Origin: Hydractinia symbiolongicarpus
Taxonomy: Eukaryota; Cnidaria; Hydrozoa; Anthoathecata; Hydractiniidae
Assembly (NCBI RefSeq): GCF_029227915.1
Contig: NC_079876.1
Span: 21,020,001 to 21,084,000 of the forward strand
DNA: 64,000 nt
Reading direction: 5' to 3'
Below, in pieces: positions 28,601-37,911 of the stretch (its first letter is position 1; every line of letters starts with the position of its first letter). A model generated the notes under the pieces. The model made no database searches and was not told the origin of the DNA. It saw only the letters and a program-made list of their open reading frames with translations. Both the position numbers and the translations under genes were made by a program.

Positions 28601-28996
28601 CTCGCGTGCCAGGGCGAGGGATTCTTGCGTGATATGCTTTTCGCGCTGCTTCCGCTCTTCCCGGTAGTGCACGGCCAAGCATCTCCAAAAGCACATATTG
28701 TCGGTCCTTTCGTCTTTCTTGTCAAAGCCGTAGATGCACCTTTTGCCCCGCAGCCAATCTGGAAATAGGCCGCATCTTAGCAAGGGCTCTCTCGTAGAAA
28801 TGATCTTGACCTGTACATGTTTGAAGACTTTTTTGCCTTCGTATGCTCCGAAGGTTTTGATTGTTCTGTCGGGTGGTAGGTAGGCCTTGGTCCAGAACTC
28901 TTGATCTTCCAGATCGAGGCGCTTCATCTCACATTCTTCGATTTCCGCCATGCTTGATAACGAGCTGGAGCTCTTGGTCTTGTGGTAGTCAGACAC
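25654..28996 (-). pseudogene. POLB: Protein-primed family B DNA polymerase, copy B, nearly full length
   Basis: About 1,110 codons. The N-terminal part (28247-28996) has an OTU-like pair TDNMCFWRCLAVHY and GHCFYIK, then a finger-like CGQIF...HLMRHKKNEC. A frameshift near 28250 precedes the main frame 25866-28010, with exonuclease I FDFEDLL, exonuclease II FNSGKHDIN, a Cys-rich insert (CKHKCEKGC, CKTC, CVEC), motif A GYNANMFYPS, motif B KLKGNSFYGN and motif C YVYMDTDS. The catalytic Asp of motif A is Asn here, while copy A keeps Asp. A TAG at 25866-25868 and later stops break the C-terminus. Role: protein-primed replication of the element. Confidence 0.85.
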
Positions 28997-29008
28997 GTCT
29001 TAACTACC

Positions 29009-29410
29009 TCAGTAAATATCACAGCTGAAGATATAGACTACCTTGACTCGCATGTCTACGTGGGGCGTGATTTTTCGCATGATAGCATCCGTCAGCGGTT
29101 GGTTAAGGTTCTTGTTGAACCGCCAGGTCTTGATGCGATTTCCGTCCTCCAAAAATTGTGTGTCATTCTCGTCAAATATGTGCTGGATATCCTCGATTCC
29201 CTCCGTCTTCGTGGCCTGCTTCTCCCCCCTCCCGAACATGTGTTTGAGGTCCTCGAGTCCCCGATATTTGTCTTGGATGGTGATCTGTTGGACCTCATCG
29301 TGAAACGTTGTCGCTCTCGAGATTTGTTCCTTCTCCTTCTTATAGTAGAAAGTATCGGTATCCCACACGCTCCGTAGTCTATCGGCAAGAGCGTCGCGAG
29401 TTGCTGCTAC
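29009..29410 (-). pseudogene. Protein X, upstream of PolB, copy B, N-terminus lost
   Basis: About 130 residues are open. The frame runs through ADRLRSVWDTDTFYYKKEKEQ, a charged middle (about 40 residues absent from the copy A fragment) and the conserved C-terminus NRIKTWRFNKNLNQPL...FSCDIY. No ATG is available before the frame closes at about 29411, so the beginning has been removed, probably at the LINE-3 insertion. It ends 12 bases before the PolB start, suggesting co-transcription. No family was recognised. Confidence 0.5.
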
Positions 29411-29517
29411 CGGTGCTTACACGGTAGCTAGAGTAGGGAGGTAATTAAAGTATAGTTTAGGTTTTCCACGGTCAAACCCCTATTAAAAAACGTTGCTTTT
29501 AGACCCCTAAAAAAACC

Positions 29518-29575
29518 TGTGACGTCACAGATTTCATCATGCCTCAAATGAGTAAACAAGTCACGTGACATCATG
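29518..29575 (+). promoter_or_regulatory. CRE-like and E-box palindromes in the LINE-3 5' region
   Basis: TGACGTCA (29520-29527) is a perfect CRE/ATF site and TCACGTGA (29561-29568) is a perfect E-box palindrome, 33 bases apart and about 350 bases before ORF1. LINE 5' UTRs often hold internal promoters, so these may drive LINE-3 transcription. This is inferred from the motifs alone. Confidence 0.4.
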
Positions 29576-29915
29576 ACGGCACTCGACAAAACTGCCGACA
29601 TCAACAAACGCGCAAATCTGTTTGAATAGAAAGGGAAATAAAAAGTCTCAAAATTGTTGCGGATAGCTACAAAAACAAACGTATTGCTGGTATAATAAAT
29701 GTCAAGCAACGATAAAAAGACAGCGCTAGATTGGTACGCAAATTTTATGCTTTTTACGCTTTTTGGAGGTGTGGAATTGGTAAAGCAACAGCGCTAATGA
29801 AAACGACTTGGGAGGTTGTAGCGCATTGAGACTGGAACGACTAATAGTGTTTTGAGTGTTTAGCAGCGGACGTGTTTTTAAAACTTAGTAAAACTTGTTG
29901 TTTAACTGTTGACAA

Positions 29916-31351
29916 ATGGAGTTTGAAAATATTGTTTTAAATTCTGTTAAAGAAATACATAGAAGGAAAAAGAAAGCTGACTATGATAGCATAGTAACTA
30001 ACACAAAAGACTTGCATCCTGAAATTATTGAGCAAACGCTAAAAGATTTATGTAAACAGAATATATTAAACAAAACGGAGAGAAATTGTACAGAAAGTTA
30101 TTTATTTGTGAAACAAGTAGAAGAGGAGAAAGAAAATAGCACAGACGAATCTTTTTCAGAGGAAAAGAAAGATGTTGTTGACGATTTAATCGAAGATAAA
30201 AGTGGATATCTGTACGAGGAAGAAGTTAAAAGTTTTGGCCAGTTTATTAAATTTAAAAGTTTGACAACACAGGTTTGCGATTTAAAAGAATTTATTTCGT
30301 ATAAACTGAGCAAGATCGGGGACAACTCTTCAAATATATTAATTAAACAACTGAGGAGTGAAATAGATTTCCTTAAAGAAGAAATAAAGGATTACAAAAA
30401 ATTGGTTAGCGAAATTTTAAACAGTAATCAACGTGATCATTCAGTTGAAACGTGTAAACATGTGGAACCGATTAAACAGCATAATCAATGGAACAACGTA
30501 ATCAAAGGTCCCTCAAGGTTTTCTACAAATAAAGTTGATAGAAATGAAGAATTACATCATAACAGATTTAACGACCTAAGAGTTGAAGATAATGACGATT
30601 CTAATCAACAAAGTTGGGGTGTCAAGATTGTAATTTTACGAAGGAGAGTCAAAATACGCACCACGTAGATGTCAACAACCATATTCGTTCGTCAAATATC
30701 TTTAAAAATAATGTAACACACAGACGAAGACCCAACCCTGTTATCAATCCGTTTCCCGAAAGAGATCAATTAGCTACGAATCTTGAGCATCAAAATGTAC
30801 ACCATTCTAAGAAGATACGGATAATGACCGATAGTATACCAAAAGGTATTCGAGTGAAAGAATTTAATGAGCAAATAAAAAATGGAAATGTGAGATTTAA
30901 GATATTCCCAGGAGCAAGTGTCGAAAACTTAAATTATTACGTACAACCAACACTGGAACAAGAAAAACCTGATATTGTCGTTATCCATGTAGGAATCAAC
31001 AATCTTTTATCAAGTCATCTAAATGCAGCGTCAGACAACAAAATTGCCGAACAGATCCTGGACATCGGAAAAAAATGTGTGCGTAACGGAGTAGAAAAAG
31101 TTTTTATCTCTGCCTTGGTTACGAGCAGACGTGTCGACTCTGATAGAATAAACAGTATTAACAAACTATTAAGAGAAGGATCCGATCTACACGGTTATGG
31201 CTACATCAGACACAACAATATCAGAGAAGAACACCTATGGAAAGATGGCATACATTTACGAGAGAATGGTAAGATAATGTTAGCACGAAATTTTATAGCT
31301 TTTATAAATAATTTTTTAGATCAGCAGGGGTATTCAATAGGCTTGGACTAG
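29916..31351 (+). pseudogene. LINE-3 ORF1 protein with SGNH/esterase-like domain (one frameshift)
   Basis: The first frame (29916-30668) starts MEFENIVLNSVKEIHRR. It has a possible winged-helix-like N-terminus, an acidic Glu/Ser-rich stretch and a coiled-coil segment (about 100-175). The second frame (30614-31351) has IRIMTDSIPKGI, DIVVIHVGINNLL and EHLWKDGIHLRENG, corresponding to the blocks I, III and V of SGNH hydrolases, as found in ORF1 proteins of CR1-type LINEs. In block I the usual GDS reads TDS. The two frames overlap near 30640, so one indel separates them. Expected role: RNA binding and chaperone activity during retrotransposition. Confidence 0.7.
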
Positions 31352-34300
31352 TTTGCGATGATAATAAATCTGATATTCCTGATGAATGTGTTGGGAGTCA
31401 ATATAGAAATGATCAAAATCCGACACATAATTCTCACCAAAGTTCTTTAGATGAAATATATAAATTACGAATTAAGTACCCTTCCAATCCTCTTTTAGGC
31501 TATTTAAACATTAATAGTCTCAGAAAAAAAATAATTGATGCAAGAGAAATTCTGACAAAATTTTCACCTGATTATTTTGTATTTGCTGAAACCAAACTAG
31601 ATGAGAGTTTTCCAAACGAACAATTCTATATTGATAACTATGAAATTAGAACTAGAAAAGATAGGAACAAAAATGGAGGAGGGTTAATTGAATATGTTAA
31701 GAAAGGAATAGCCTGTAGACAAGTTAATGATTTGGGTATAACAAATAATGAAATCATTTGCTCAGAATTAACGATAAGAAATAAAAAATGGACAGTTATC
31801 AGTATTTATAGACCACCTCATTATTCAAACTTAAACAACTTTTTTAAAGAATTAGAGATAGCTTTAAATAAAGCTCTATCTAAAGTCGAAAACATAATAA
31901 TTATGGGTGATATAAATATCAATTGCCATAACTCGAACGATTCTGGTTTCGAAACCTTAAATAATTTCTGTGATATTTTTAGTCTTGAAAATCTTGTCAA
32001 AAACAAAACTTGTTTTGCTAGTCCTAACGGAACAGCTATAGATGTCATTCTTACAAATAGACCCAGATGTTTTCAACACACACTAACATGTGAAACAGGA
32101 TTAAGTGATCATCATCAAATGGTAACAACATTTTTAAAATCTCATTTAGCACGCTTAGCATCCAAGAAAATTATTTACAGAAGTTACAAAAATTTTAATG
32201 AAGCCAACTTTTTACGTGATGTTGAGAACGCAAATTTTATTTGTAATAGTAAAGATCCTGAACTGAATTATAAAAACCTCATCAATGTTTTCACATCTAT
32301 CATAGAAAAGCATGCCCCACAGAAGCAAAAAACTCTGCGTGGAAACGAGGCACCATTTATGACAAAAGAGTTAAAAAGGGCAATATATACAAGGTCTAGG
32401 TTCAAAAATAAATACAATAAAAATCCTACTTCTGAAAACAAAATCACGTACAAGAAACAGAGAAACAAGTGTGTAAATTTACGCAAAAAGGCTATCAAAA
32501 ACCATTTCAAAAGGGTAACAGAATCAGGTTTTATTTCCAAAAAAACGTTTTGGGAAACTGTTAAACCCTTGATATCAAATAAAAGTGGAATAAGCAAAGG
32601 AGATATAGCGATCGTTCAAAATGAAAGTTTAGTTACTGATAAAAAACAGCTAACTAAACTTTTCAACGACTACTACATCAATATTTTAGAAAATTCTTGT
32701 GGCATGAAACCAAATTCTATAAAATATAAGAATGTAAATGATAAGTCAAAAATGATTGAAGAAATTGTTGATAGTTTTGAAAATCATCCAAGTATCACTA
32801 AAATAAAGGAAATCAATGATTCTAACAACAATGAGAACTTTACATTCCAAGAAGTTGATATAAATACAATTTCTAAACTGTTTAATGATTTAAACACCAA
32901 AGTATCAACAGGTGAAGATACAATACCATCAAAGCTGACAAAATTAGCAAAAAGGCACCTAGTAACGCCACTAACAGATGCTATAAATAGTAGCATAGTT
33001 TTAAACAAATTTCCAAGCAAAGCTAAGCGAGCTGCTGTAACGCCATTGGATAAGGGAGGAAAAGATAAAACTAAAATATCAAACTACAGGCCTGTCAGTG
33101 TTTTAAATGTTTTTTCTAAATTTTACGAAAGGGTTATGAAAGAACAAATAACCGCTTATATGGAATCAAAATTGTCGACCTTTCTCTCCGCCTATAGGAA
33201 ATGCTATAGTACCCAACAAGTACTAATTCGCTTAATAGAGGAATGGAAGAGTAAACTTGATAAGAATTATGTGGTGGGTGCGATCTTGATGGATCTTTCA
33301 AAAGCTTTTGACTGTGTACCACATGACTTACTAATTGCGAAATTAGCTGCTTATGGATTTGACAATAAGTCTCTTCAATTCATTCTATCTTATCTTACTG
33401 ATAGAAAGCAAGCCACTCGAATAAATGGGATCTATAGTCTATTTCAAATTATCTTATCTGGTGTACCACAAGGTTCTATTTTGGGACCTATCATATTCAA
33501 TATATTTATAAATGATTTGTTTCTTTTTATAGAAAAATATAAGCTACATAATTACGCTGATGACAACACAATATCCAACTTCTCAAATTCTATTCCTAAT
33601 TTGATAAATACTTTAGAAAACGAAGCTAAAACTGCCCTCTCCTGGTTAAAAGAGAATAAAATGATTGCAAACCCTGAAAAGTTTCACTCGATAATTCTGA
33701 CAAAGAATAAGGCAGATAATTTAGGTCTAAAATTTAACATAGGAAATAAAACTATTGAAAGTGAAAATAACGTGAAATTACTAGGTGTGACTATAGACAA
33801 TAAATTAAATTTTGACAGACACGTTAGTGATTTGTGTCGCAAAGCATCAGCCCAACTAAATGCCTTATTTCGATTTAGAAGTTTCTTATCCTTTCAAGCA
33901 AAATATATTTTAGTTCAAAGTTTTATCTACGCAAATTTCAATTATTGTTCCCTTATATGGCATTTTTCTTCTTCTAAATCTTTATCTAAAGTCGAAATGA
34001 TACAAAAACGAGCATTAAGATTTCTGTATAATGATACGGTAAGTACATACGAAAATTTACTTAAAAATTCCAGCAAGAGTCACATGAATGTAAATCGCTC
34101 ACGGTCATTGTGTATAGAAATCTCTAAAACTATAAATAACAGCAGCCCTCTTTTTATGAAAGATATATTTTGTTTAAATGATAACGGTAGGACAGTCAGA
34201 GAACAAAATACAAATAATTTGGTAGTCTCAAGGAAAAGGACCGCGACTTTTGGAACTAATAGCTTATCAGCCCTGGGACCAAAGATTTGGAATAACCTAC

Positions 34301-34404
34301 CATCACATTTGAAACGATGTGACAACCTTAAAGTTTTTAAAAGCATGATTAAAATGTGGGACGAATCTAAATGTAACTGTGATGAATGTAAGGTCCCTTT
34401 ATAG
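31308..34404 (+). CDS. LINE-3 ORF2: endonuclease and reverse transcriptase
   Basis: The frame is open for about 1,030 codons with no stop. The APE-type endonuclease runs from LGYLNINSLRKK through FAETKLDESF, NGGGLIEYV, SIYRPPHYS, MGDININCH and LSDHHQM. The reverse transcriptase has PVSVLNVFSKFYERV, motif A LMDLSKAFDCVPH, motif B GVPQGSILGPIIFNIF and YADDNT. The C-terminus holds LGPKIWNNLPSHLK and a Cys cluster (CNCDECK). No early ATG exists in this frame and it overlaps the ORF1 end by about 40 bases, so translation may depend on frameshifting or reinitiation. This copy could have been recently active. Confidence 0.8.
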
Positions 34405-34573
34405 AACTTTGTTGTTATTATTGTTTATATATATAAAAAAATGATTTTATTTAATTGTAAACATAAAAAATTTAGTCGATTTAGATTAGTTTTCTTAATT
34501 ACTTTTTTTTTTTTGGAAACTATTGTAAATATGTGAATAATCGACTTTAAATAAATTGAAAAGAAAAAGAAAA

Positions 34574-34695
34574 AAGAATTTGCCCTAGCCCTCACCTCTA
34601 CCGCACTTGTGATGAAAAGTGCGAAAGAAGAAGAGTGCGAGAGTGCTATCAACGCTCTAGTAGAGAGAATTAAAGAACTAGAAGAAACTGAATAA
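34574..34695 (+). pseudogene. C-terminal fragment of an unknown left-arm protein, copy C
   Basis: Directly after the LINE-3 tail an open frame without a start reads FALALTSTALVMKSAKEEE and ends KELEETE. It is helical and acidic at the end. The LINE insertion removed the front part. Whether it belongs to copy C or to another element is unknown. Confidence 0.35.
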
Positions 34696-34717
34696 TTTTT
34701 GGTGGATCATAAAATAA

Positions 34718-34885
34718 ATGCGAGAAATCTGCGATGACTGTCAAAGAACTCTAGATGCCTACGATAGGTGTGGTAGATGTCAAAGACGTCTGCGTATGGG
34801 AGAGAAGGTGCTTTGTTGGTATTGCTACCAAGACTACGTCACTTACAATGGTGGCCACTGCCCTTGTGAGACTTTTTGTCCATGA
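34718..34885 (+). CDS. Cys-rich mini-protein, probable zinc binder (55 aa), copy C
   Basis: 55 codons starting MREICDDCQRTLDAYDRC, with an exact AATAAATG start. Cys pairs occur as CDDC, CGRC, CWYC and CPC, plus a late Cys and His, enough for two zinc sites. The spacing (C-x2-C, x9, C-x2-C, x11, C-x2-C) resembles rubredoxin-knuckle or zinc-ribbon pairs. It lies in the variable left arm of the element. There is no equivalent in copy D, where ankyrin-like and OB-like genes occupy the arm. A transcription or nucleic-acid factor is possible. Confidence 0.5.
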   Translation: MREICDDCQRTLDAYDRCGRCQRRLRMGEKVLCWYCYQDYVTYNGGHCPCETFCP

Positions 34886-34921
34886 GGCAAAGCAGGTTAG
34901 ACCCAAAAATATACAAAATAA

Positions 34922-35062
34922 ATGGCAACGCTACACGATGAAATCGAAACCGAAGCGCGAGAGGACTTTTACGATGAACTGTTCTGGGTTTTTTGGGGGT
35001 GGTGGTGGGGGACGTTTCATCCCCCACCTACAACGAAAGGCAGCCGTCATATCTCCATGTAG
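34922..35062 (+). CDS. Trp-rich small ORF (46 aa), copy C
   Basis: Starts MATLHDEIETEAREDFYDEL with an AATAAATG start, followed by FWVFWGWWWGTFHPPP and a basic tail. The Trp-rich stretch is coded by a GGT/TGG-rich sequence that also forms a 9-bp hairpin (35004-35028). The start context favours a real gene; the low-complexity middle argues for caution. If translated, the aromatic segment could insert into membranes. Confidence 0.3.
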   Translation: MATLHDEIETEAREDFYDELFWVFWGWWWGTFHPPPTTKGSRHISM

Positions 35063-35092
35063 AATGTAGCCTGGCGGTGTTCAAATAAACAA

Positions 35093-35365
35093 ATGGACAA
35101 ACTGCGACAAGAAGCTAAAGTCTTAGGTCTCAAAGGGTACTCTACGTTGAAGCGAATATACCTTGTCGAAGCCATACGCAAAGTCAAGTATAAGGATGCG
35201 TCGACACAAACGGACGGACCGTACTGCGAGCCTTGTGCTAAAATTGCATGGGAGAAAAATCTTGAACAATATTTGAGGGATCTCGCTAAGAAACAGCGAC
35301 GTGTCGTACATGATGGCGACTTGCTCATAGATCAAGATACGGGAGAAGTGATTGAGATTGTGTAG
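35093..35365 (+). CDS. SAP-like small protein, copy C (90 aa)
   Basis: Residues 1-33 (MDKLRQEAKVLGLKGYSTLK...LVEAI) match the SAP/Rho-N helix-extended-helix pattern used for DNA or RNA binding. The rest holds ASTQTDGPYCEPC and a charged C-terminus with VVHDGDLLIDQDTGEVIE. It is almost identical to the copy D protein (46951-47217), with most differences at the third codon or conservative. AATAAACAA precedes ATG. It is convergent with TM4, and a perfect hairpin lies between them. Likely a small nucleic-acid-binding protein. Confidence 0.6.
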   Translation: MDKLRQEAKVLGLKGYSTLKRIYLVEAIRKVKYKDASTQTDGPYCEPCAKIAWEKNLEQYLRDLAKKQRRVVHDGDLLIDQDTGEVIEIV

Positions 35366-35367
35366 GT

Positions 35368-35397
35368 GATCTAGTGTTTTGAATAATACACTAGATC
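35368..35397. terminator. Perfect 10-bp stem-loop between SAP and TM4 genes, copy C
   Basis: Arms GATCTAGTGT and ACACTAGATC enclose a 10-nt loop in the gap between two convergent genes. The same gap in copy D has an unrelated hairpin (TATGTTG/CAACATA), so position and pairing are conserved but sequence is not. Confidence 0.6.
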
Positions 35398-35419
35398 TAC
35401 GAGTAAGCAGGTGGAGACT

Positions 35420-36063
35420 CTAAGTATCGCTGACATACTGCGCAGATTGAAGTTTTTTCATAAGCTCCTCTTTGGCCTCCTCACGCCCCTTTGCGACAAG
35501 CTGCTGTCGCTTCCGATCATTGATGGAATCTACGATCTTTCTCGTTCGTTGTCAGACCTGCTCCTTCAGCAACATGTAGCGTTGCTTCTCCTGCATGATT
35601 AGGCTGAACTCATAATCACTAATCACACCTTCTCCACAGCCTTTGAGATGAGGTCGACAACGGAGTTTAACTTAGTCTCTGCTAAGAGTCCGATGCCCTC
35701 ATGCTTCTTTGACTTAACGTCTAGCCTCTTCCCCGCATTCCGTAAACCTGCCTGCCCTAGTCCTACAGCGATCGTGATATCACCCATCGCCACAGCTAGT
35801 GGTACACCTATTCCGGACAGCATACTACCAATCCCAACACCTGAAGTTATAATACTTACAGCTAGCAATCCATGATCAGTGAATCTAACCCACGTACCAT
35901 GCATCTTGAACTTTTTGGCGAGTTTGTCACGCTCTTTGATCTCACCACGCAAGTACTGTTCCACCTACTCGATCTTCTTGAGTCTGTATACCTGACTTTC
36001 TTCAGGCCCATGCTCAGGCGCACTTGGCGGCAAAGTTGGGTAAAGCTTCATTGTATCAGCCAT
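35420..36063 (-). pseudogene. TM4 membrane protein, copy C, broken
   Basis: Homologous to the intact copy D protein (47260-47928). The start ATG follows directly on the penton stop (GAATAAATG). A TAG replaces Glu in KKIE-stop-VEQYLR near 35965, and a frameshift near 35630 separates the C-terminal helical region. Hydrophobic residues (SIITSGVGIGSMLSG and following) form one or two membrane segments. It lacks the 8-residue palindromic insert present in copy D. Confidence 0.6.
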
Positions 36064-36724
36064 TTATTCTATGAGTAAATGCATCGTAATTCCGACGAAC
36101 GAAACATTTTTTTCATGATGATACTCGTCCGTCAGCATGAACTCCAGTCTGTCTGTTGAGCCTTTCAAAGGAAGGTAGATTGGAGTGTCAAAATTCCATG
36201 TAAGCATGTCTCCCCATGCGTTTAACTCTTTGGTGGGAAGCAAAGCAAGAACCATCGAGTAGGCAATCGTCTTCATCCAGCTGGGGGCAAACGAGTCTCA
36301 ATCTTTGGTACACGTCAGTTTTGTAGAAGCTGTCATAGTCGCCTTTGGTAAAGTACTTTCTTGCAGGGTCGTAGGGTAGCCCCATAAGCTCCTGTAGTTT
36401 TCGATGGATTACCACAGTATAACCGTCACTAACCCTAAGCCTGCAGAGTCCATTTTTCAGGACAAACAGCTTAATCTTGTCCCCTGCCTGGCTATTGACG
36501 ATGGTTGCCAAATCCTCTATCCTGTATAGACCGTTCATAATTTCAATTCTAGTTTCTGTCTGATCAGGCCCTGTCCTACGAATGACAAAATCATTATTTT
36601 CGCTGTAAAGGTTCAGCCATACGGGCCTGATACTTCTCGATTTTAGGGCAATTCTCGTGTCCTGCCCTAGGTAATCGTCAAAAATCGTAGGCTTCTCTAT
36701 ATCCGTGACATACAGCTGTCTCAT
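36064..36724 (-). pseudogene. Putative penton (single jelly-roll) protein, copy C, one frameshift
   Basis: About 220 residues starting MRQLYVTDIEKPTIFDDYL in an AATAAAC-ATG context. The middle has ETRIEIMNGLYRIEDLA and LRVSDGYTVVIHRKLQEL; the end has GDMLTWNFDTPIYLPLKG and a Tyr/Ile-rich strand pattern ending MHLLIE. A 14-bp deletion after DDCLLDG (compare copy D near 48117) shifts the frame. The alternating strands and the position beside the capsid genes suggest a single jelly-roll minor capsid protein. The function is inferred; the gene itself is conserved in three copies. Confidence 0.55.
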
Positions 36725-36743
36725 GTTTATTCTTAAAGAAAAG

Positions 36744-37886
36744 ATGAGCATTTACTCATACAACCCAAGAGCAAAGTATGCACCCAACCATGGGAGATAT
36801 TTGGAGAGACTTAAGGATCTTTCAGTGCATAACATCGTTATTGATACTCAAGGGTCATCGTTCAGGATGAAATTTCCAAACATCTTTGTCGACTATGAAT
36901 TCTATTCCGGCACTAGCGGGCTAGTGAAGGAGTGGAACAGCCACCTTTTCAGTCTCTGGTCCACTCAACTTAATTTTGCTACCTACTGTGCAACATCTGC
37001 TTGCGGTATTTCCATGCAGCATCTTACCTCCGAGTTGCCTATGGTTCGTGCCGTGTATCGATTTCACGCCTATTTCCAAATCCGTAAAATTCTATCGGAG
37101 CTTGACATTTCTCTACCGAGCTCAGTTAGATTTCGACGTCTAAACAACCCGTTCAACAAACAAAAACTCCAGCAACTGGCTCGCGAGTTTGGAGTACCTG
37201 GTAGTGAGCAGAAGTGGAGGAACGAAAATCTTTTCAGTAGTTGGAAACTTCATCGCAAAGATTATCCTGGTTCAGGCCCTAGCTATCTTGACGAGGACTC
37301 GTGGAGTCGCTGGATCATTGAAAAATCCCAGGGCCTCACTCGTATTGGTACTGAACGGTTATCCCAAAGCGTGCGCTTCTATGCCTACCTAATTCTCGAA
37401 AGCCAGGCAAATGCAAGATCTGGAATCATTGGAAACCAAGGCCGCGCAATTGATGGTCAACGCCTGTACCTGACGACATTTGAAGCCGTGATAATTAGAC
37501 CTAACGATACGGGTAAGGAAATTGCCGAATTTCAAAATGTGCTGAAATATGCGCGGTCCAAGGTGGATTTTAGTGTTGCTCATGGCGTCTATATGATCCC
37601 AAGTGACATGAGCCTTCATATCGGAAATGTTGTGAATTTCACGAACAAAATTTTGATTAGCAAGGATTATTTTTCAATCGGTATAAATCCAAAGATTAAC
37701 GCGAAGCAGGCTGACATCATTATTAAGCGCCGCCCTCCACAGGTGAGCCACGTGATCCCTAAACATGAGAAGCACAGGGTGGAGACTACGCTAGCAATAG
37801 AGGCCGAAAAACACGATGACAACAAAGCTGTTTTAATTATAACTGGGGTAGGCGTTATTTTACTGTACATTTGGTTGAAGAAATAA
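36744..37886 (+). CDS. C-terminally anchored virion-like protein, copy C (intact, 380 aa)
   Basis: This is the intact version of the family broken at 2300-3504. It starts MSIYSYNPRAKYAPNHG and contains LWSTQLNFATYCATSACGIS, VYRFHAYFQIRKIL, GLTRIGTERLSQSVRFYAYL and VYMIPSDMSLHIGN. It ends with one hydrophobic helix (VLIITGVGVILLYIWL, about 360-378) and two Lys, giving a tail-anchored topology. No known domain was recognised. It lies between penton and coiled-coil genes in copies A and C, so a surface or spike function is a reasonable guess. The start lacks AATAAA but follows the penton start by 19 bases. Confidence 0.7.
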   Translation: MSIYSYNPRAKYAPNHGRYLERLKDLSVHNIVIDTQGSSFRMKFPNIFVDYEFYSGTSGLVKEWNSHLFSLWSTQLNFATYCATSACGISMQHLTSELPMVRAVYRFHAYFQIRKILSELDISLPSSVRFRRLNNPFNKQKLQQLAREFGVPGSEQKWRNENLFSSWKLHRKDYPGSGPSYLDEDSWSRWIIEKSQGLTRIGTERLSQSVRFYAYLILESQANARSGIIGNQGRAIDGQRLYLTTFEAVIIRPNDTGKEIAEFQNVLKYARSKVDFSVAHGVYMIPSDMSLHIGNVVNFTNKILISKDYFSIGINPKINAKQADIIIKRRPPQVSHVIPKHEKHRVETTLAIEAEKHDDNKAVLIITGVGVILLYIWLKK

Positions 37887-37887
37887 A

Positions 37888-37906
37888 AGTGCTCCGCAGG
37901 AGCACT
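37888..37906. terminator. Perfect stem-loop between convergent genes, copy C
   Basis: Arms AGTGCTCC and GGAGCACT flank GCA. It lies between the stop codons of the anchored protein and the coiled-coil gene, 1 and 5 bases away. Its core GCTCCGCAGGAGCAC recurs exactly inside the integrase insert at 42136-42150. Confidence 0.6.
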
Positions 37907-37911
37907 AATAT

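Larger units (their letters stand above)
29411..34573 (+). mobile_element. LINE-3: full-length or nearly full-length non-LTR retrotransposon
   Basis: The element carries a 5' region of roughly 500 bp, ORF1 with an SGNH-hydrolase-like domain, ORF2 with endonuclease and reverse transcriptase, and a 3' UTR ending CGACTTTAAATAAATTG and an A-rich tail. It separates protein X of copy B from the first genes of copy C. I could not identify a target-site duplication, so the 5' limit is approximate. It is the parent family of the truncated LINE-1. Confidence 0.8.
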
